Positions 1 through 8,936 are shown, numbered from the stretch's first letter. The stretch: DNA of 12,500 bases from Hepatocystis sp. ex Piliocolobus tephrosceles (GCA_902459845.2 CABPSV020000276.1:1-12500); one strand, 5' to 3'. Notes: generated by a model not told the origin, from the letters alone. A program made the numbers and translations.

Positions 1-622
1 ATAAATACATAAGTATATATATATATATTGCATATTTTTAAAATTACTAATGTGTGCGAGTTGTAGAAACTTTTTTACAACATATTTATATCAATTATAT
101 TTTTTTTATTGAAAAGGACAAAATAAAAAACCAAAAAAACAAAAAAAACAAAAAAAACAAAAAAAACAAAAAAAACAAAAAAACCAAAAAAACCAAAAAG
201 AGTTGTAAATATTTGTTTAACTAACATTGTTTATATGAGTTAATTTGTGTATATATGTAAATGTATTTATTTTATTATATTTTTTTAGGGTGCTGTAATT
301 TCCTTTAAAATGTGTGTAATTAACAACATGGTTAAAAAAAAAAAAAAAAAAAAAAAAAGGAAAAACACTTCATCGAACAACAAAAAAAAAGACAAAGTAA
401 AATAAAATAAAACTAACATGATTAAATTTTAAGTTAACACATTTTTTTCCTTTTTTTTTTTGTACCTTCAAATTTTAATTGTTTTTGTAGCGGTTGCAAT
501 TTTTTTTTTTTTTTTAAACAAATTAGAATAAATATATGTTATCGCTGTGTGTAAACAAATAATATATACATATGTGTAAATATTTAAATTAAAAAAGAAT
601 AGTACAATATTTTTACAAACAG
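1..622. other. Low-complexity flank, 3' side of the CHCH gene
   Basis: I see no gene here. The stretch is A+T-rich with an (A7C)-type repeat, several A and T runs of 10-25 bases and short AT tracts. It lies downstream of the stop codon of the minus-strand CHCH gene, so part of it is presumably that gene's 3' UTR. A short minus-strand stretch near 450-495 reads like a few helix-forming codons (LQPLQKQLKFE), but it has no usable acceptor and I do not call it. Confidence 0.6.
122..200. repeat. (A6-7C)n simple tandem repeat
   Basis: Runs of six to seven A separated by single or double C repeat about nine times with a period of roughly 8 bases. This is an interrupted poly-A microsatellite, a common intergenic feature in AT-rich Plasmodium genomes. 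No function is implied. Confidence 0.85.
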
Positions 623-787
623 TTAAGAACCTTTAGTGTTCTTCTTATTAATTTCTTGATTGACACTGTTTTCATTTTTATTATTATAACACAATCGAAA
701 TACCTTTAATTCAGTTTGGCATTTACTCCAATTTCTGCGTATAAACATTTTTACGTATATGCGATAATATATGTAAGAACTAGTACA

Positions 788-837
<50 letters not shown>

Positions 838-929
838 TTGTTACAAGTATGAATTTTAGAACATGACCATTGCATTTGTCAAAACAAACTATAAAAACAA
901 ATTAAAATGAACTAGTTTATATTCCCGGG

Positions 930-969
<40 letters not shown>

Positions 970-1196
970 GAATGACCTGTCAAATTTGTCCAAACAATCT
1001 AAGAGTACATTATACTCATTTTCACATTTCATGTCTTCTGAGTGTTCCTTATTATGTTCATCTAATGTTAAAAAAAAAAAAAAAATAAAAAAAAAAAATG
1101 ACATATACATAAATATGTATATTATAATGCAAAATTTTGTACTGACAGGTAAACAAAAAATACATTAAACGACTTTGAACAAAAAAAGCGTTCAAT

Positions 1197-1237
<41 letters not shown>

Positions 1238-1447
1238 GAGATAGAGATGGGTAGATTCATAGCACAGTAAAAATGAAAAATAATAGATAAAGTTATATTC
1301 ACGTAGCATAGCACATCCAAACGCTTCATAAAACATTGAACAGCTTTTTTTAAAATGTGAATGTATATGTGAAAGTGTGTTTATACTTATCATGGTTAAA
1401 TAAATATATATATAGCTTATGGGTTTAACAGCTTGGGGCTATTCTAA

Positions 1448-1509
<62 letters not shown>

Positions 1510-1901
1510 AAAAAAAGCCTTTAGTTTTATTGAACAAATAACCAATCGTTTCCCTATTCTGACTAAAGTTGAATGCAGCAGTTATGTTCGCTTTTTCAAC
1601 TTTCTTAAACTTGTACTAAATTTTATTATTTTAGCATATTTTTTTTTAATATTAATCATGATATATACATATGTATGTACGATTTAAAATAAAAAAAAAA
1701 AAAAAAAAAAATTAACTATTCATGGAGGAAAATAATTGCTATAGTAAAAAATTGACACCATAAAGCATTATAGAAGTTAAAAAAAAAAAAAAAAAAACTG
1801 AATAAAGCTATAAAAAAAATATATATAAATATATATAAATAGTACAATGTATATAAATGAAAGAAAAAAAAACAGAACACACAACTCACTGAGTCACTCA
1901 T
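623..1901 (-). CDS. Twin CX9C (CHCH-domain) mitochondrial intermembrane-space protein, four exons
   Basis: Exons on the minus strand are 1901-1890, 1615-1543, 1061-977 and 734-623. They total 282 nt: 93 aa plus TAA. Junction phases are 0, 1 and 2, and all agree. Donors are GTGAGT, GTTATT and GTCATT; acceptors are TTTAG, ATTAG after a long T tract, and CGCAG. The first exon codes only MSDS. Residues 41-51 and 62-72 form CX9C-X10-CX9C (C41, C51, C62, C72), and these are the only cysteines in the protein. Known family role: twin CX9C proteins fold as disulphide-linked helical hairpins in the mitochondrial intermembrane space and serve mainly in cytochrome oxidase assembly, copper handling or respiratory-complex structure. 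The CLDK..DR stretch after C51 recalls Cox23/CHCHD7, but this is only a resemblance. The second CX9C is followed by a polar Asn/Lys tail. The family is near certain if the splicing is right; the subfamily is not established. The tiny first exon is the least secure part. Confidence 0.82.
735..976 (-). other. Intron 3 of the CHCH gene
   Basis: The intron is 242 nt, from donor CAG|GTCATT to acceptor CGCAG|A on the minus strand. The split codon AG|A gives Arg57 between the two CX9C halves. It contains a long homopolymer (plus-strand T run about 931-965) and an (AT)n tract. A short open stretch at about 888-847 with a CFDKC-like reading has incompatible exit phase, so I treat it as intron. Confidence 0.75.
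797..834. repeat. (TA)n microsatellite
   Basis: An almost pure TA dinucleotide run of about 18 units inside intron 3 of the CHCH gene. Similar runs occur at about 1198-1234 and 1448-1474, both in intron 2 of the same gene. Confidence 0.9.
1062..1542 (-). other. Intron 2 of the CHCH gene
   Basis: The intron is 481 nt, from donor ATTG|GTTATT to acceptor ACATTAG after a long pyrimidine tract. The split codon G|AT gives Asp29. It carries two (AT)n tracts and a long T run on the plus strand (about 1475-1508). A minus-strand open stretch at about 1393-1250 reads through it, but the cysteine spacing is CX8C and the entry phase is wrong for a cassette exon. Confidence 0.7.
1616..1889 (-). other. Intron 1 of the CHCH gene
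   Basis: The intron is 274 nt, from donor TCA|GTGAGT (near consensus) to acceptor AATTTAG|TAC. It separates the 12-nt coding first exon from exon 2 in phase 0. It contains several A/T homopolymers, including plus-strand A runs at about 1691-1710 and 1780-1797. Confidence 0.65.
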
Positions 1902-1910
1902 GCACACACA

Positions 1911-1946
<36 letters not shown>

Positions 1947-2242
1947 TTAAAAAATTGGTACAAATAGAGAGATATTAAAATAGTGGTATGTAAGAATGTA
2001 AGTATATATGTATATGTATTTTCAGGTAAGTTAACGAATGGATGCTTAAAAGTAATAAATAGTGTTACATTTAATCATAACTTAAAAACATGTTTTCGAT
2101 TTTTGCTTAAGCAAAACTCTCATTTTTTTTACTCTACCACAACTTTTATTTTATTTTTTTTTATTTTTTTTTTTTTTTTGCTTTTGTAGTAGCATAAAAA
2201 ATAAAAAAAAAGTTCATAGTATGTTTACGTTCGATACCAGAC
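1902..2242. promoter_or_regulatory. Divergent intergenic promoter region
   Basis: About 340 bases separate the start codons of two head-to-head genes, so both promoters and 5' UTRs must overlap or lie very close. The region holds a plus-strand A run (about 1913-1943), typical of Plasmodium upstream regions, and a candidate 5' UTR intron. No specific transcription-factor motif can be named from sight. Confidence 0.5.
2026..2189 (+). other. Candidate 5' UTR intron of the large plus-strand gene
   Basis: The donor TTTTCAG|GTAAGT is a perfect consensus. The acceptor at 2188-2189 follows a T-rich tract ending TTTTGTAG. The intron would be 164 nt and would end 53 bases before the start codon at 2243. 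No convincing coding frame precedes the donor, so the intron would be in the 5' leader. Two immediate start-stop pairs (ATGTAA) sit just upstream at 1988-1993 and 1996-2001. Splice signals are strong, but transcription is inferred. Confidence 0.55.
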
Positions 2243-3075
2243 ATGAATTACTCATTTGTTGTAATTGTTTTAGTTGTATTTTTATGCAATTTTTCAATTC
2301 TTGCTATAAAAAAAGTTAAAACATATATAATAAAAAGTTATATAATGCCATTACCAGTAAAAAAAAAGCATTATAATATTTCATATATATCTAATAATCG
2401 AAAAAACGAAAAAAACAATATAGATTATATTTTTGTTAAAAAAAAAGATAAAAATTTAACTGCGTCTTTTCCTTCATCCTTTCCTTTATTTTTTTCGTCA
2501 TTTTCTCTTTTTTTAAATAATCAAGATGAAGAAGATGAAATAACATATGAAGACATAGAAGAGTATTTAAAAACAAATAAAATAACTGATTATAAAAATA
2601 ATGATGAAAACAAAGAGGGTAAAAATGAAATTTTGAAATTAATACATTATATACCTACACTAAAGGATGAAAATGATTTTTTTTCTAAATTTGGTTATAG
2701 AAATGTAGAAAAAAAATCAATGGAATATTATTTTAATGAAATGAAAAATTTAAAAAATAATAAAGAAAGAAAAAATTATAACATTTTGAATTTTATTTTG
2801 TCTTATTATTTAAAAACTAATAATAATAATAATAATAAAGGTGTTAAAAATATGCATGGTGATAACAATAAGAACAGTGTCAAAAGTAATAATGGTTTTG
2901 GTCCTAATAAAAATTACCAAAACATTCAAACTTATTACAGCTATATAAATAGTATTATAAATAATAGGGATTCTCTTATGGTTTCTTTCGACAGTAAAAA
3001 AATAAAAAAAAAAAAACCAAATACATAAATAAATAAATGTATAAATGTATAAAAAAAAATAAATAAATACGTAAT

Positions 3076-3128
<53 letters not shown>

Positions 3129-3204
3129 CAAAAAAAAACGATTACAACTGTTGTATTGTTTGTGAACTCATTAAGTATGGTATGATGCGATATGATACTA
3201 TAGT

Positions 3205-3241
<37 letters not shown>

Positions 3242-6200
3242 CCCTTATTAAAAGATGCAAAGCCAGGAGAGTTAGCTAAACTGCGAGAGCAAAAGAAACT
3301 ACTTTTATTACAGTTTCTGTGTTTAAAAAAAATAAAAAGCTAACACATATATGTATAGACACATTATATACATTTATTTACCGCTTTGGCACGTTCATTT
3401 TTATCATATTTTATTTATTTATTTATTTATTTATTTATTTTATTTTATTTTATTTATTTATTTTTTTTTTTTCCAGGTATTGCGTCAAAAAAAACAAATG
3501 TCTTTACTAACAAAACTATGTGTAATTTTATATCATTTTATTTAAAATATATGAATATTATAAAAAAAACAACTTTTTTTTGTATGTGTGGATTATTAAC
3601 TGGTTCATTAAAACTATTAATACATAACATAAAATTTACAAATTTTTTATTGTTTAGACAATATTTTAATTTAATTTATGCTATTAAGAATTTGAGCTTA
3701 ATAAAAATTGGATTAATATCTTTTTTTATAAATATTTTATTTATAAATAAATATAATCAATATTTTTCAGTAACAGATGAATTTTTTACGTTTTTTTTTT
3801 ACAATTACTTTTTTTCTAAAGACATAAATAAAATAAATGAAAAAAATATACAACAGTTTATGATAAAATATAATTATACATTAAACGATGTTTTAAATGG
3901 TTTAAATGATATTTTTTTTCAATATTTGTATAAACAAATATATATAAGTGAAGGACCAATAGATGAAAAAGATTTTTTTTATCATATAAATTCTTTTTTA
4001 TTATTATATAAAAAATTATTTACAAATAATATAGAAAATATAAAAATAATTATTAGTCTTATTTTATATAAATATAATACATATTGTGTAAATCATGAAG
4101 ATAAATATGAGGAAATTATGTCAAAAATTGTGTATTTATTTTATATACTTAATCTTACATATAAGTATAATATACAGTCTATTGATGCATTAAATATAGT
4201 AAAACATAATCATTATGGCATACCTCATTTTTTCAAAAATGATAAGTTAGATAGTTACTATTTTTTAAACTACATTGTGGATAACTTTGGTGTAAGTTTA
4301 TCGTCATCATATGTCTTTATATATGTCCTTACATATGTCCTTACATATGTCTTTATATATGTCCTTATATATGTCTTTATATATGTCCTTATATATGTCC
4401 TTACATATGTCCTTATATATGTCCTTATATATGTCTTTATATATGTCCTTATATATGTCCTTATATATGTCCTAATACATGTCCTTACATATGTCCTTAT
4501 ATATGTCCTAATACATGTCCTTACATATGTCCTTATATATGTCTTTATATATGTCCTTACATATGTCCTAATATATGTCCTTACATATGTCCTTATATAT
4601 GTCCTTACATATGTCCTTATATATGTCCTTATATATGTCTTTATATATGTCCTTATACATATATCTACATTTATGTTTATTTTATTTTATTTTATTTTTT
4701 TTTTTTTACAGGTAAAAAAGAATCTAATTGTAGATAGCATCTTTAACAGAATGAAAAAAAATTATGAAGAGTACATATTTTTTTTATTAAAAAATGAAAA
4801 TAAAAATCTTTCCAATAAATACTTAGAAGATATAAACGGTATGAATGTCATGACATTAAGTTCAAGTGATATAGAAGAAGTAAATATTTTAATTTTTAAT
4901 AAATTAGCTAAAAATATAATGAATACACCAAATTATCAATCTGTTTATTTTGTACATGGTAAAAAGAGGTATAAGAGTGATCAGGTTGGTTTAATATCCC
5001 GAAAAGAGAAAAATAAAGTAGTGCCAGTAGTGGCAGTAGAACCAGTAGTGTCAGAAGTGGCAGTAGAACCAGTAGAACCAGTAGTGGCAGTAGAACCAGT
5101 AGTGTCAGAAGTGGCAGTAGAACCAACCGAATCACTAGAACCAGTAGAATCACCAGAACCAGTAGAATCACTAGAACCAGTAGTAGATGAATATGTAACT
5201 GATTATGATGAATTGAAAGCTGACGATAATGTTATTGATGAGGATGGTGATGACACAACACTTGATGATACAGATGAAGATCTTTCTTTTTTTTTCGAAG
5301 ATAATATTGACTATACAATACAAGATAATAGTAGTAATAAAAAAAATGTTATCAACATTTTAGAAAGAAATAAGGTAGAAGAATCAGAAAAAGTAATATT
5401 ATTACAGAAAATAAATGATATTTATTTTTTAAAAAATTATTTAAACATTAATAAAGAACTTGTTTATAGATATATAGAAAAACCTTTATTTCCATATATA
5501 TATAAAGAATATAAAACATTATTAAATAACTTATTATTAAAAAAATTAAAAAATAAAAATGAGAATTTATTTTTTTTAAAAAATAAAATTTCTTTATCTA
5601 GTAATTTGATTGAACAAATTATTAAGGATATTATTTTAAATTTTGTTATAAAAATTAAAGATAATATTAGTATATGTATGAAACTAAATAATATGAATAA
5701 ATGTATAAAATTGCTTATTCATTTGATGAATGTATATAAAAAAATAAAAAAAAATAAAAAAATATTACAAATAAATAATTTAACATTTAATTTGGATGAT
5801 TTATTTGGGTATAATTATTATAAAGAGAAAGAAAATATGGTTGAAAATGTGGTGGATAATGTAGTGGAAAATTTGAATGGAAATATACCTCCAAGGAGTT
5901 ACAATGAAAGAACAAAAATAAAGGAAAAAAAAAAAATTAAATTGGAAGATGTATTTTTAGATTCAAATATATGGGATGATGAGTATAGTGGAGAATATGA
6001 AAAAAAAGATTCTGTGACAAGAGATGGTTTAACATATGACGAAACAGATTATACAATAAACAAGGCAACCACAGATGACGAAAGAGGTGATACAATAAAC
6101 AAGGTAATAACAGATGAAAAAACAAACCTAAATGAAGAAACAACTTATTTAAATAATATAATAAATAAAGATACTGTAGGATACGATATAATATTATTAC

Positions 6201-8936
6201 CAGAAGAAAAAAAACGATTATATGAAGAATTTTTATTAAAATATATGAAAAATGAAAATGAACGTAAAATTGTTAAAATGATTTTAAATTTAAATTATAA
6301 TAATATAGATAAAGAAATAGAAGATAATATAATAAATAAATTTTTAGAACAAGCAGTAACAGAAAAATTGTTTTATTTAAATAAATTAAATTCTGCTTAT
6401 AATATAATAGATACTCAAGGTAACTTATTCGATTATAAAAATATAAATTTTATTGATAGAATAAAGCAAGAGATCAATAAAAAAGGTCGTTTACATAAAA
6501 CGATATATAATATAAATAAAAAAAAAAAAGAGGATAACCTACTTAATGATAAAAAAAAAGAACATCCTAAAAAAAAAGGATTAAACGAATCAATTGATAT
6601 AAGTGAATATACAATACAAAAAGAAGAAATTTTTGACGATATAGATAATTTATTGTTTGAAAATATATGTACAAAAATGTATATAAATAAATTATTATCA
6701 CTGAAAGATAACATATATAATAATAGAATAAGTTTATATTTTTATGAAATAATTTTAAATATAAAAAATGTTGAAGATATACATAGTACTTATTTAATTA
6801 GTCAATATGAAATGATGATAAAAGACATTATAAAAACAACACTTGTAAGTAAAAACTATATGAATATAAAAAATATGTATTTAAAAAAAATAATTAATTT
6901 TTTAAATATATCAGAAGACACAGCTGTTACTGTTGAACTTAGTTGTATATATGAACATACATATTCAATTTTTAAAGAAATTAAAGAAAATTTTTATATA
7001 TATAAAAATGATAGCGATTTTATTGAAAGTTTAAATAAAATATTAACTATATATAATAATTTAAATTTAATAAAAAAAAAAAATGATCAATATTATATTA
7101 AATTTGCACTTATAGAAAACGACTCTAATATAGTATATAAAATAATAGAAAGATATGTTCTATATGTAATTGATGAAATTAATGATAAAAATAGTTTGGA
7201 TTATAAAGAAAACATTTTTAAATTAACTGCTATTTTAAACGTTAGTTACGATATACTAAATAACATATCGGTTAAAATATATAAAGTAAGTTTATGCGCC
7301 TGCAAAAAGGGGTGTGAGAAATAGACCGCATGGAAATCTCCCTTATTTTATTTTTTTTTTTTTTTATTTATTATTATTATTATTATTATTTTTTTTTTTT
7401 TTCACATTAATGTGTTTACATATAGGGATAGGATCAATGCGCCTACGCGTGTTTACTTATACATTTATATGTGTTTATATGGTCATACATTTACATGGTT
7501 ATACGTTTACATGGTTATACGTTTACATGGTTATACGTTTACATGGTTATACGTTTACATGGTTATACGTTTACATGTTTATACATTTACATGGTTATAC
7601 GTTTACATGGTTATACGTTTACATGTTTATACATTTACATGGTTATACGTTTACATGGTTATTTTTTTTTTTTTTTTTTGTGACTTTTACAGGAATACAT
7701 AAAAGATCAAAAGTTAAACAGTATAAACTCTTTAGATGATTTTTTCCAATTTTTGTTTAACATGAGTAAAGAAAAACAAAAAGAAATTGTATTGGCACAT
7801 TTAGAAAAACAAATACAGGAGTATTTAAAAAGTAATATAGAGTACCAGGATAAAATGCAAAAAGTACATGATGTCATTTTTTTTATAAATAATAATTTAC
7901 ATATTCAGAAAAATGTGTTTAATATATCATACATAAGTTCTGAAACAGTTTATGAGTTTTTAACATCTTGTATTAATGACTATTTGAATAATAATAAAAA
8001 TAAACTATCCTTTATGGAGGACCATAACAAGTATATAGTGGATTTAAGAAAATATATAGACAAAATTATGATTATGATAAAAGGAAAAGAAGAAAATCAT
8101 CACCTTCAACATATTTTTAACATTTTGTAAGACATTTGTTATGCGTGTTTTTTTTTTTTTTTTGTTTTTGGTTAGGAAAAGAGACATAATAAAAAAGGCT
8201 ATCTACTTTTTGGACAAATTTAAATATGATGTAATTTAAAAAATAAAATACTTCAACTGTATAAAACGTTACCAACATTTATATGTCGTGTTGTGTACGA
8301 TGATGTATACCACCTATTTTTTTTTATTCGACTTTTTTTTTTTAATGCATTATAGGTGTGCGTAGAAGAAATTTACAACTTAATTAAGCTTCAAATGGTT
8401 GATGAAAAAAATAATTTCTCCGATATAGATATTTATAAAAGAAAAAAATTGGTATAACTGATGCGACACACACATATATACATATATATATATATATACT
8501 CTAGTTTTTTTCACTTGTTCAGTTACAGCTTGCGCTTTTTGTGAATGAATATATTACATTTGGTGGACAGTTGTGTTGTTGTTACTATTTGCAGTACGAA
8601 CACAAACAATGCATCGTTTTTTTTACATGTACATACATAACAATAATTACATAACAATAATTACATAACAGTAGTTACATAACAGTAGTTACATAACAGT
8701 AGTTACATAACAGTAGTTACATAACAGTAGTTACATAACAGTAGTTACATAACAGTAGTTACATAACAGTAGTTACATAACAGTAGTTACATATATAGAT
8801 ATGTATATATGTATGTATATAAACACACATGATATGACACGTTTTAACAATTTCCTACTTGCAGATCAACATTTTCTCATACCAAGATATTAGCGATGAA
8901 AAAAAGATGCTTTACATGGATATTCTGAATAAGTAG
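2243..8936 (+). CDS. Apicoplast-targeted, two-TM, all-helical protein; TIC110-like candidate, eight exons
   Basis: Exons are 2243-2993, 3255-3320, 3477-4291, 4712-7285, 7693-8126, 8176-8230, 8356-8451 and 8865-8936: 4863 nt, 1620 aa, every junction in phase. The ATG at 2243 opens a clear signal peptide (MNYSFVVIVLVVFLCNFSILA), then a Lys/Asn-rich basic stretch: a bipartite apicoplast leader. Exon 1 continues with acidic and Asn-rich sequence. Hydrophobic segments lie at about residues 304-324 and 345-363. About 1250 residues of amphipathic helices follow, broken by a Glu-Pro-Val repeat (about 648-706) and an acidic linker. Plant/red-algal TIC110 also has two N-terminal membrane helices followed by a long stromal helical-repeat domain, and short patterns recur here (for example IQQFMIKYNYTLNDVLNGLN, a KY box directly after the TMs). 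Role, inferred: inner-membrane or stromal scaffold for apicoplast protein import. Apicoplast targeting is fairly secure; TIC110 homology is tentative. Exon 2 and its weak donor are the least certain part. The stop at 8934 might be spliced away (see 9107). Confidence 0.8.
2994..3254 (+). other. Intron 1 of the TIC110-like gene
   Basis: Donor GACA|GTAAAA; the acceptor AG at 3253-3254 follows a T run of about 29. An alternative acceptor in the same phase is the CCAG ending at 3265. The intron contains a pure A run of about 46 bases (3081-3126), among the longest homopolymers in the window. If exon 2 is skipped, 2994-3476 is a single intron and the split codon becomes AGT. Confidence 0.6.
3409..3470 (+). 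repeat. (ATTT)n/(ATTTT)n run serving as polypyrimidine tract
   Basis: A TTTA/TTTTA tandem tract ends in T12 and CCAG, the acceptor of exon 3 at 3477. It lies in intron 2 (3321-3476). Confidence 0.85.
4292..4711 (+). other. Stop-free, 3n-length intron 3 of the TIC110-like gene
   Basis: Donor GGT|GTAAGT is near-perfect, and the acceptor TTTTTTTACAG|GTA is strong; both are phase 0. The length is 420 nt, exactly 140 codons, with no in-frame stop. Read through, it encodes a repetitive Tyr-Val-Leu-Ile/Thr hydrophobic peptide. I call it an intron because of its splice sites and because its composition is unlike the flanking exons. Confidence 0.85.
4309..4656 (+). repeat. 12-bp minisatellite, 29 units, inside intron 3
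   Basis: The unit is ATATGTCCTTAT, with C/T variation at positions 8 and 12 and occasional CCTAAT. The array is uninterrupted at exactly 12 bp for 348 bases. Being a multiple of three, it keeps one frame open (YVLI, YVLT and YVFI quartets). Confidence 0.95.
5020..5190 (+). repeat. Coding Glu-Pro-Val/Ser repeat in exon 4
   Basis: Degenerate GTAGAACCAGTA-type units encode repeated VEPV, VSEV, SLEP and SPEP tetrapeptides (about residues 648-706 of the TIC110-like protein). They are followed by an Asp/Glu-rich linker. This is probably a flexible, fast-evolving spacer between helical blocks. The complement is also open and Leu-rich, which is a by-product of the repeat. Confidence 0.9.
7286..7692 (+). 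other. Intron 4 of the TIC110-like gene
   Basis: Donor AAA|GTAAGT and acceptor CTTTTACAG|GAA, both phase 0. The length is 407 nt and it has an in-frame stop soon after the donor (7322-7324), so retention would truncate the protein. It contains T runs, an (ATT)n tract and the 16-bp array. Confidence 0.85.
7481..7656 (+). repeat. 16-bp minisatellite, 11 units, inside intron 4
   Basis: The unit is GGTTATACGTTTACAT with a GTTTATACATTTACAT variant at units 7 and 10. The array is uninterrupted for 176 bases. Because 16 is not a multiple of three and the unit has no stop in any plus-strand frame, all three frames stay open here. This explains the overlapping spurious open frames of about 70-140 codons. 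Confidence 0.95.
8127..8175 (+). other. 49-nt micro-intron 5 of the TIC110-like gene
   Basis: Donor TTTT|GTAAGA, then a T15 run, then acceptor GGTTAG|G. The codon TT|G (Leu) is restored and the frame continues with LKRDIIKKAIYFLDKFKYD. This is unusually short but has good sites. Confidence 0.75.
8231..8355 (+). other. Intron 6 of the TIC110-like gene
   Basis: Donor GAT|GTAATT and acceptor GCATTATAG|GTG, phase 0, 125 nt, with a T-rich 3' half. It joins exon 6 to the 96-nt exon 7. Confidence 0.75.
8452..8864 (+). other. Intron 7 of the TIC110-like gene
   Basis: Donor TTG|GTATAA and acceptor CCTACTTGCAG|ATC, phase 0, 413 nt. It contains an (AT)n tract and the 14-bp array. It joins exon 7 to a 24-codon last exon ending TAG at 8934-8936. 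Confidence 0.75.
8635..8788 (+). repeat. 14-bp minisatellite, 11 units, inside intron 7
   Basis: The unit is ACATAACAGTAGTT, and the first two units are ACATAACAATAATT. It is uninterrupted for 154 bases. The last nine units are identical, which suggests recent expansion. Confidence 0.95.

Noticed and set aside
847..888. Minus-strand mini-exon reading CFDKCNGHVLKFIL after a TTTTTATAG acceptor, suggestive of a small-Tim CX3C motif
   Set aside because: Its exit phase (0) does not fit the next exon, which needs phase 2. Direct splicing of the flanking exons already gives perfect CX9C-X10-CX9C spacing.
968..1168. Plus-strand 66-codon open frame
   Set aside because: It is the complement of CHCH exon 3 and then runs into poly-A-encoded Lys.
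1196..1393. Minus-strand open frame with C-X8-C (SCSMFYEAFGC)
   Set aside because: It lies in CHCH intron 2, has the wrong cysteine spacing, ends in AT-repeat-encoded Tyr-Ile runs and its entry phase is incompatible with the flanking exons.
1520..1680. Plus-strand open stretch (IEQITNRFPILTKVECSSYV) after a long T tract and TTTAG
   Set aside because: It is the complement of CHCH exon 2. The minus-strand reading fits a complete in-phase gene, while the plus reading has no partner exons.
1983..2189. Plus-strand 68-codon open frame with some protein-like sequence (CLKVINSVTFNHNL)
   Set aside because: It spans a consensus donor and acceptor and ends in poly-T-encoded Phe. Better explained as the 5' UTR intron.
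3386..3476. Start of the long open frame as a translation start
   Set aside because: The first 30 codons are read from a TTTA repeat and polypyrimidine tract ending in CCAG, i.e. intron. The real N-terminus is the signal peptide at 2243.
4908..5171. Minus-strand Leu/Val-rich open frame, apparent membrane protein
   Set aside because: It is the complement of the coding VEPV repeat and lacks independent support.
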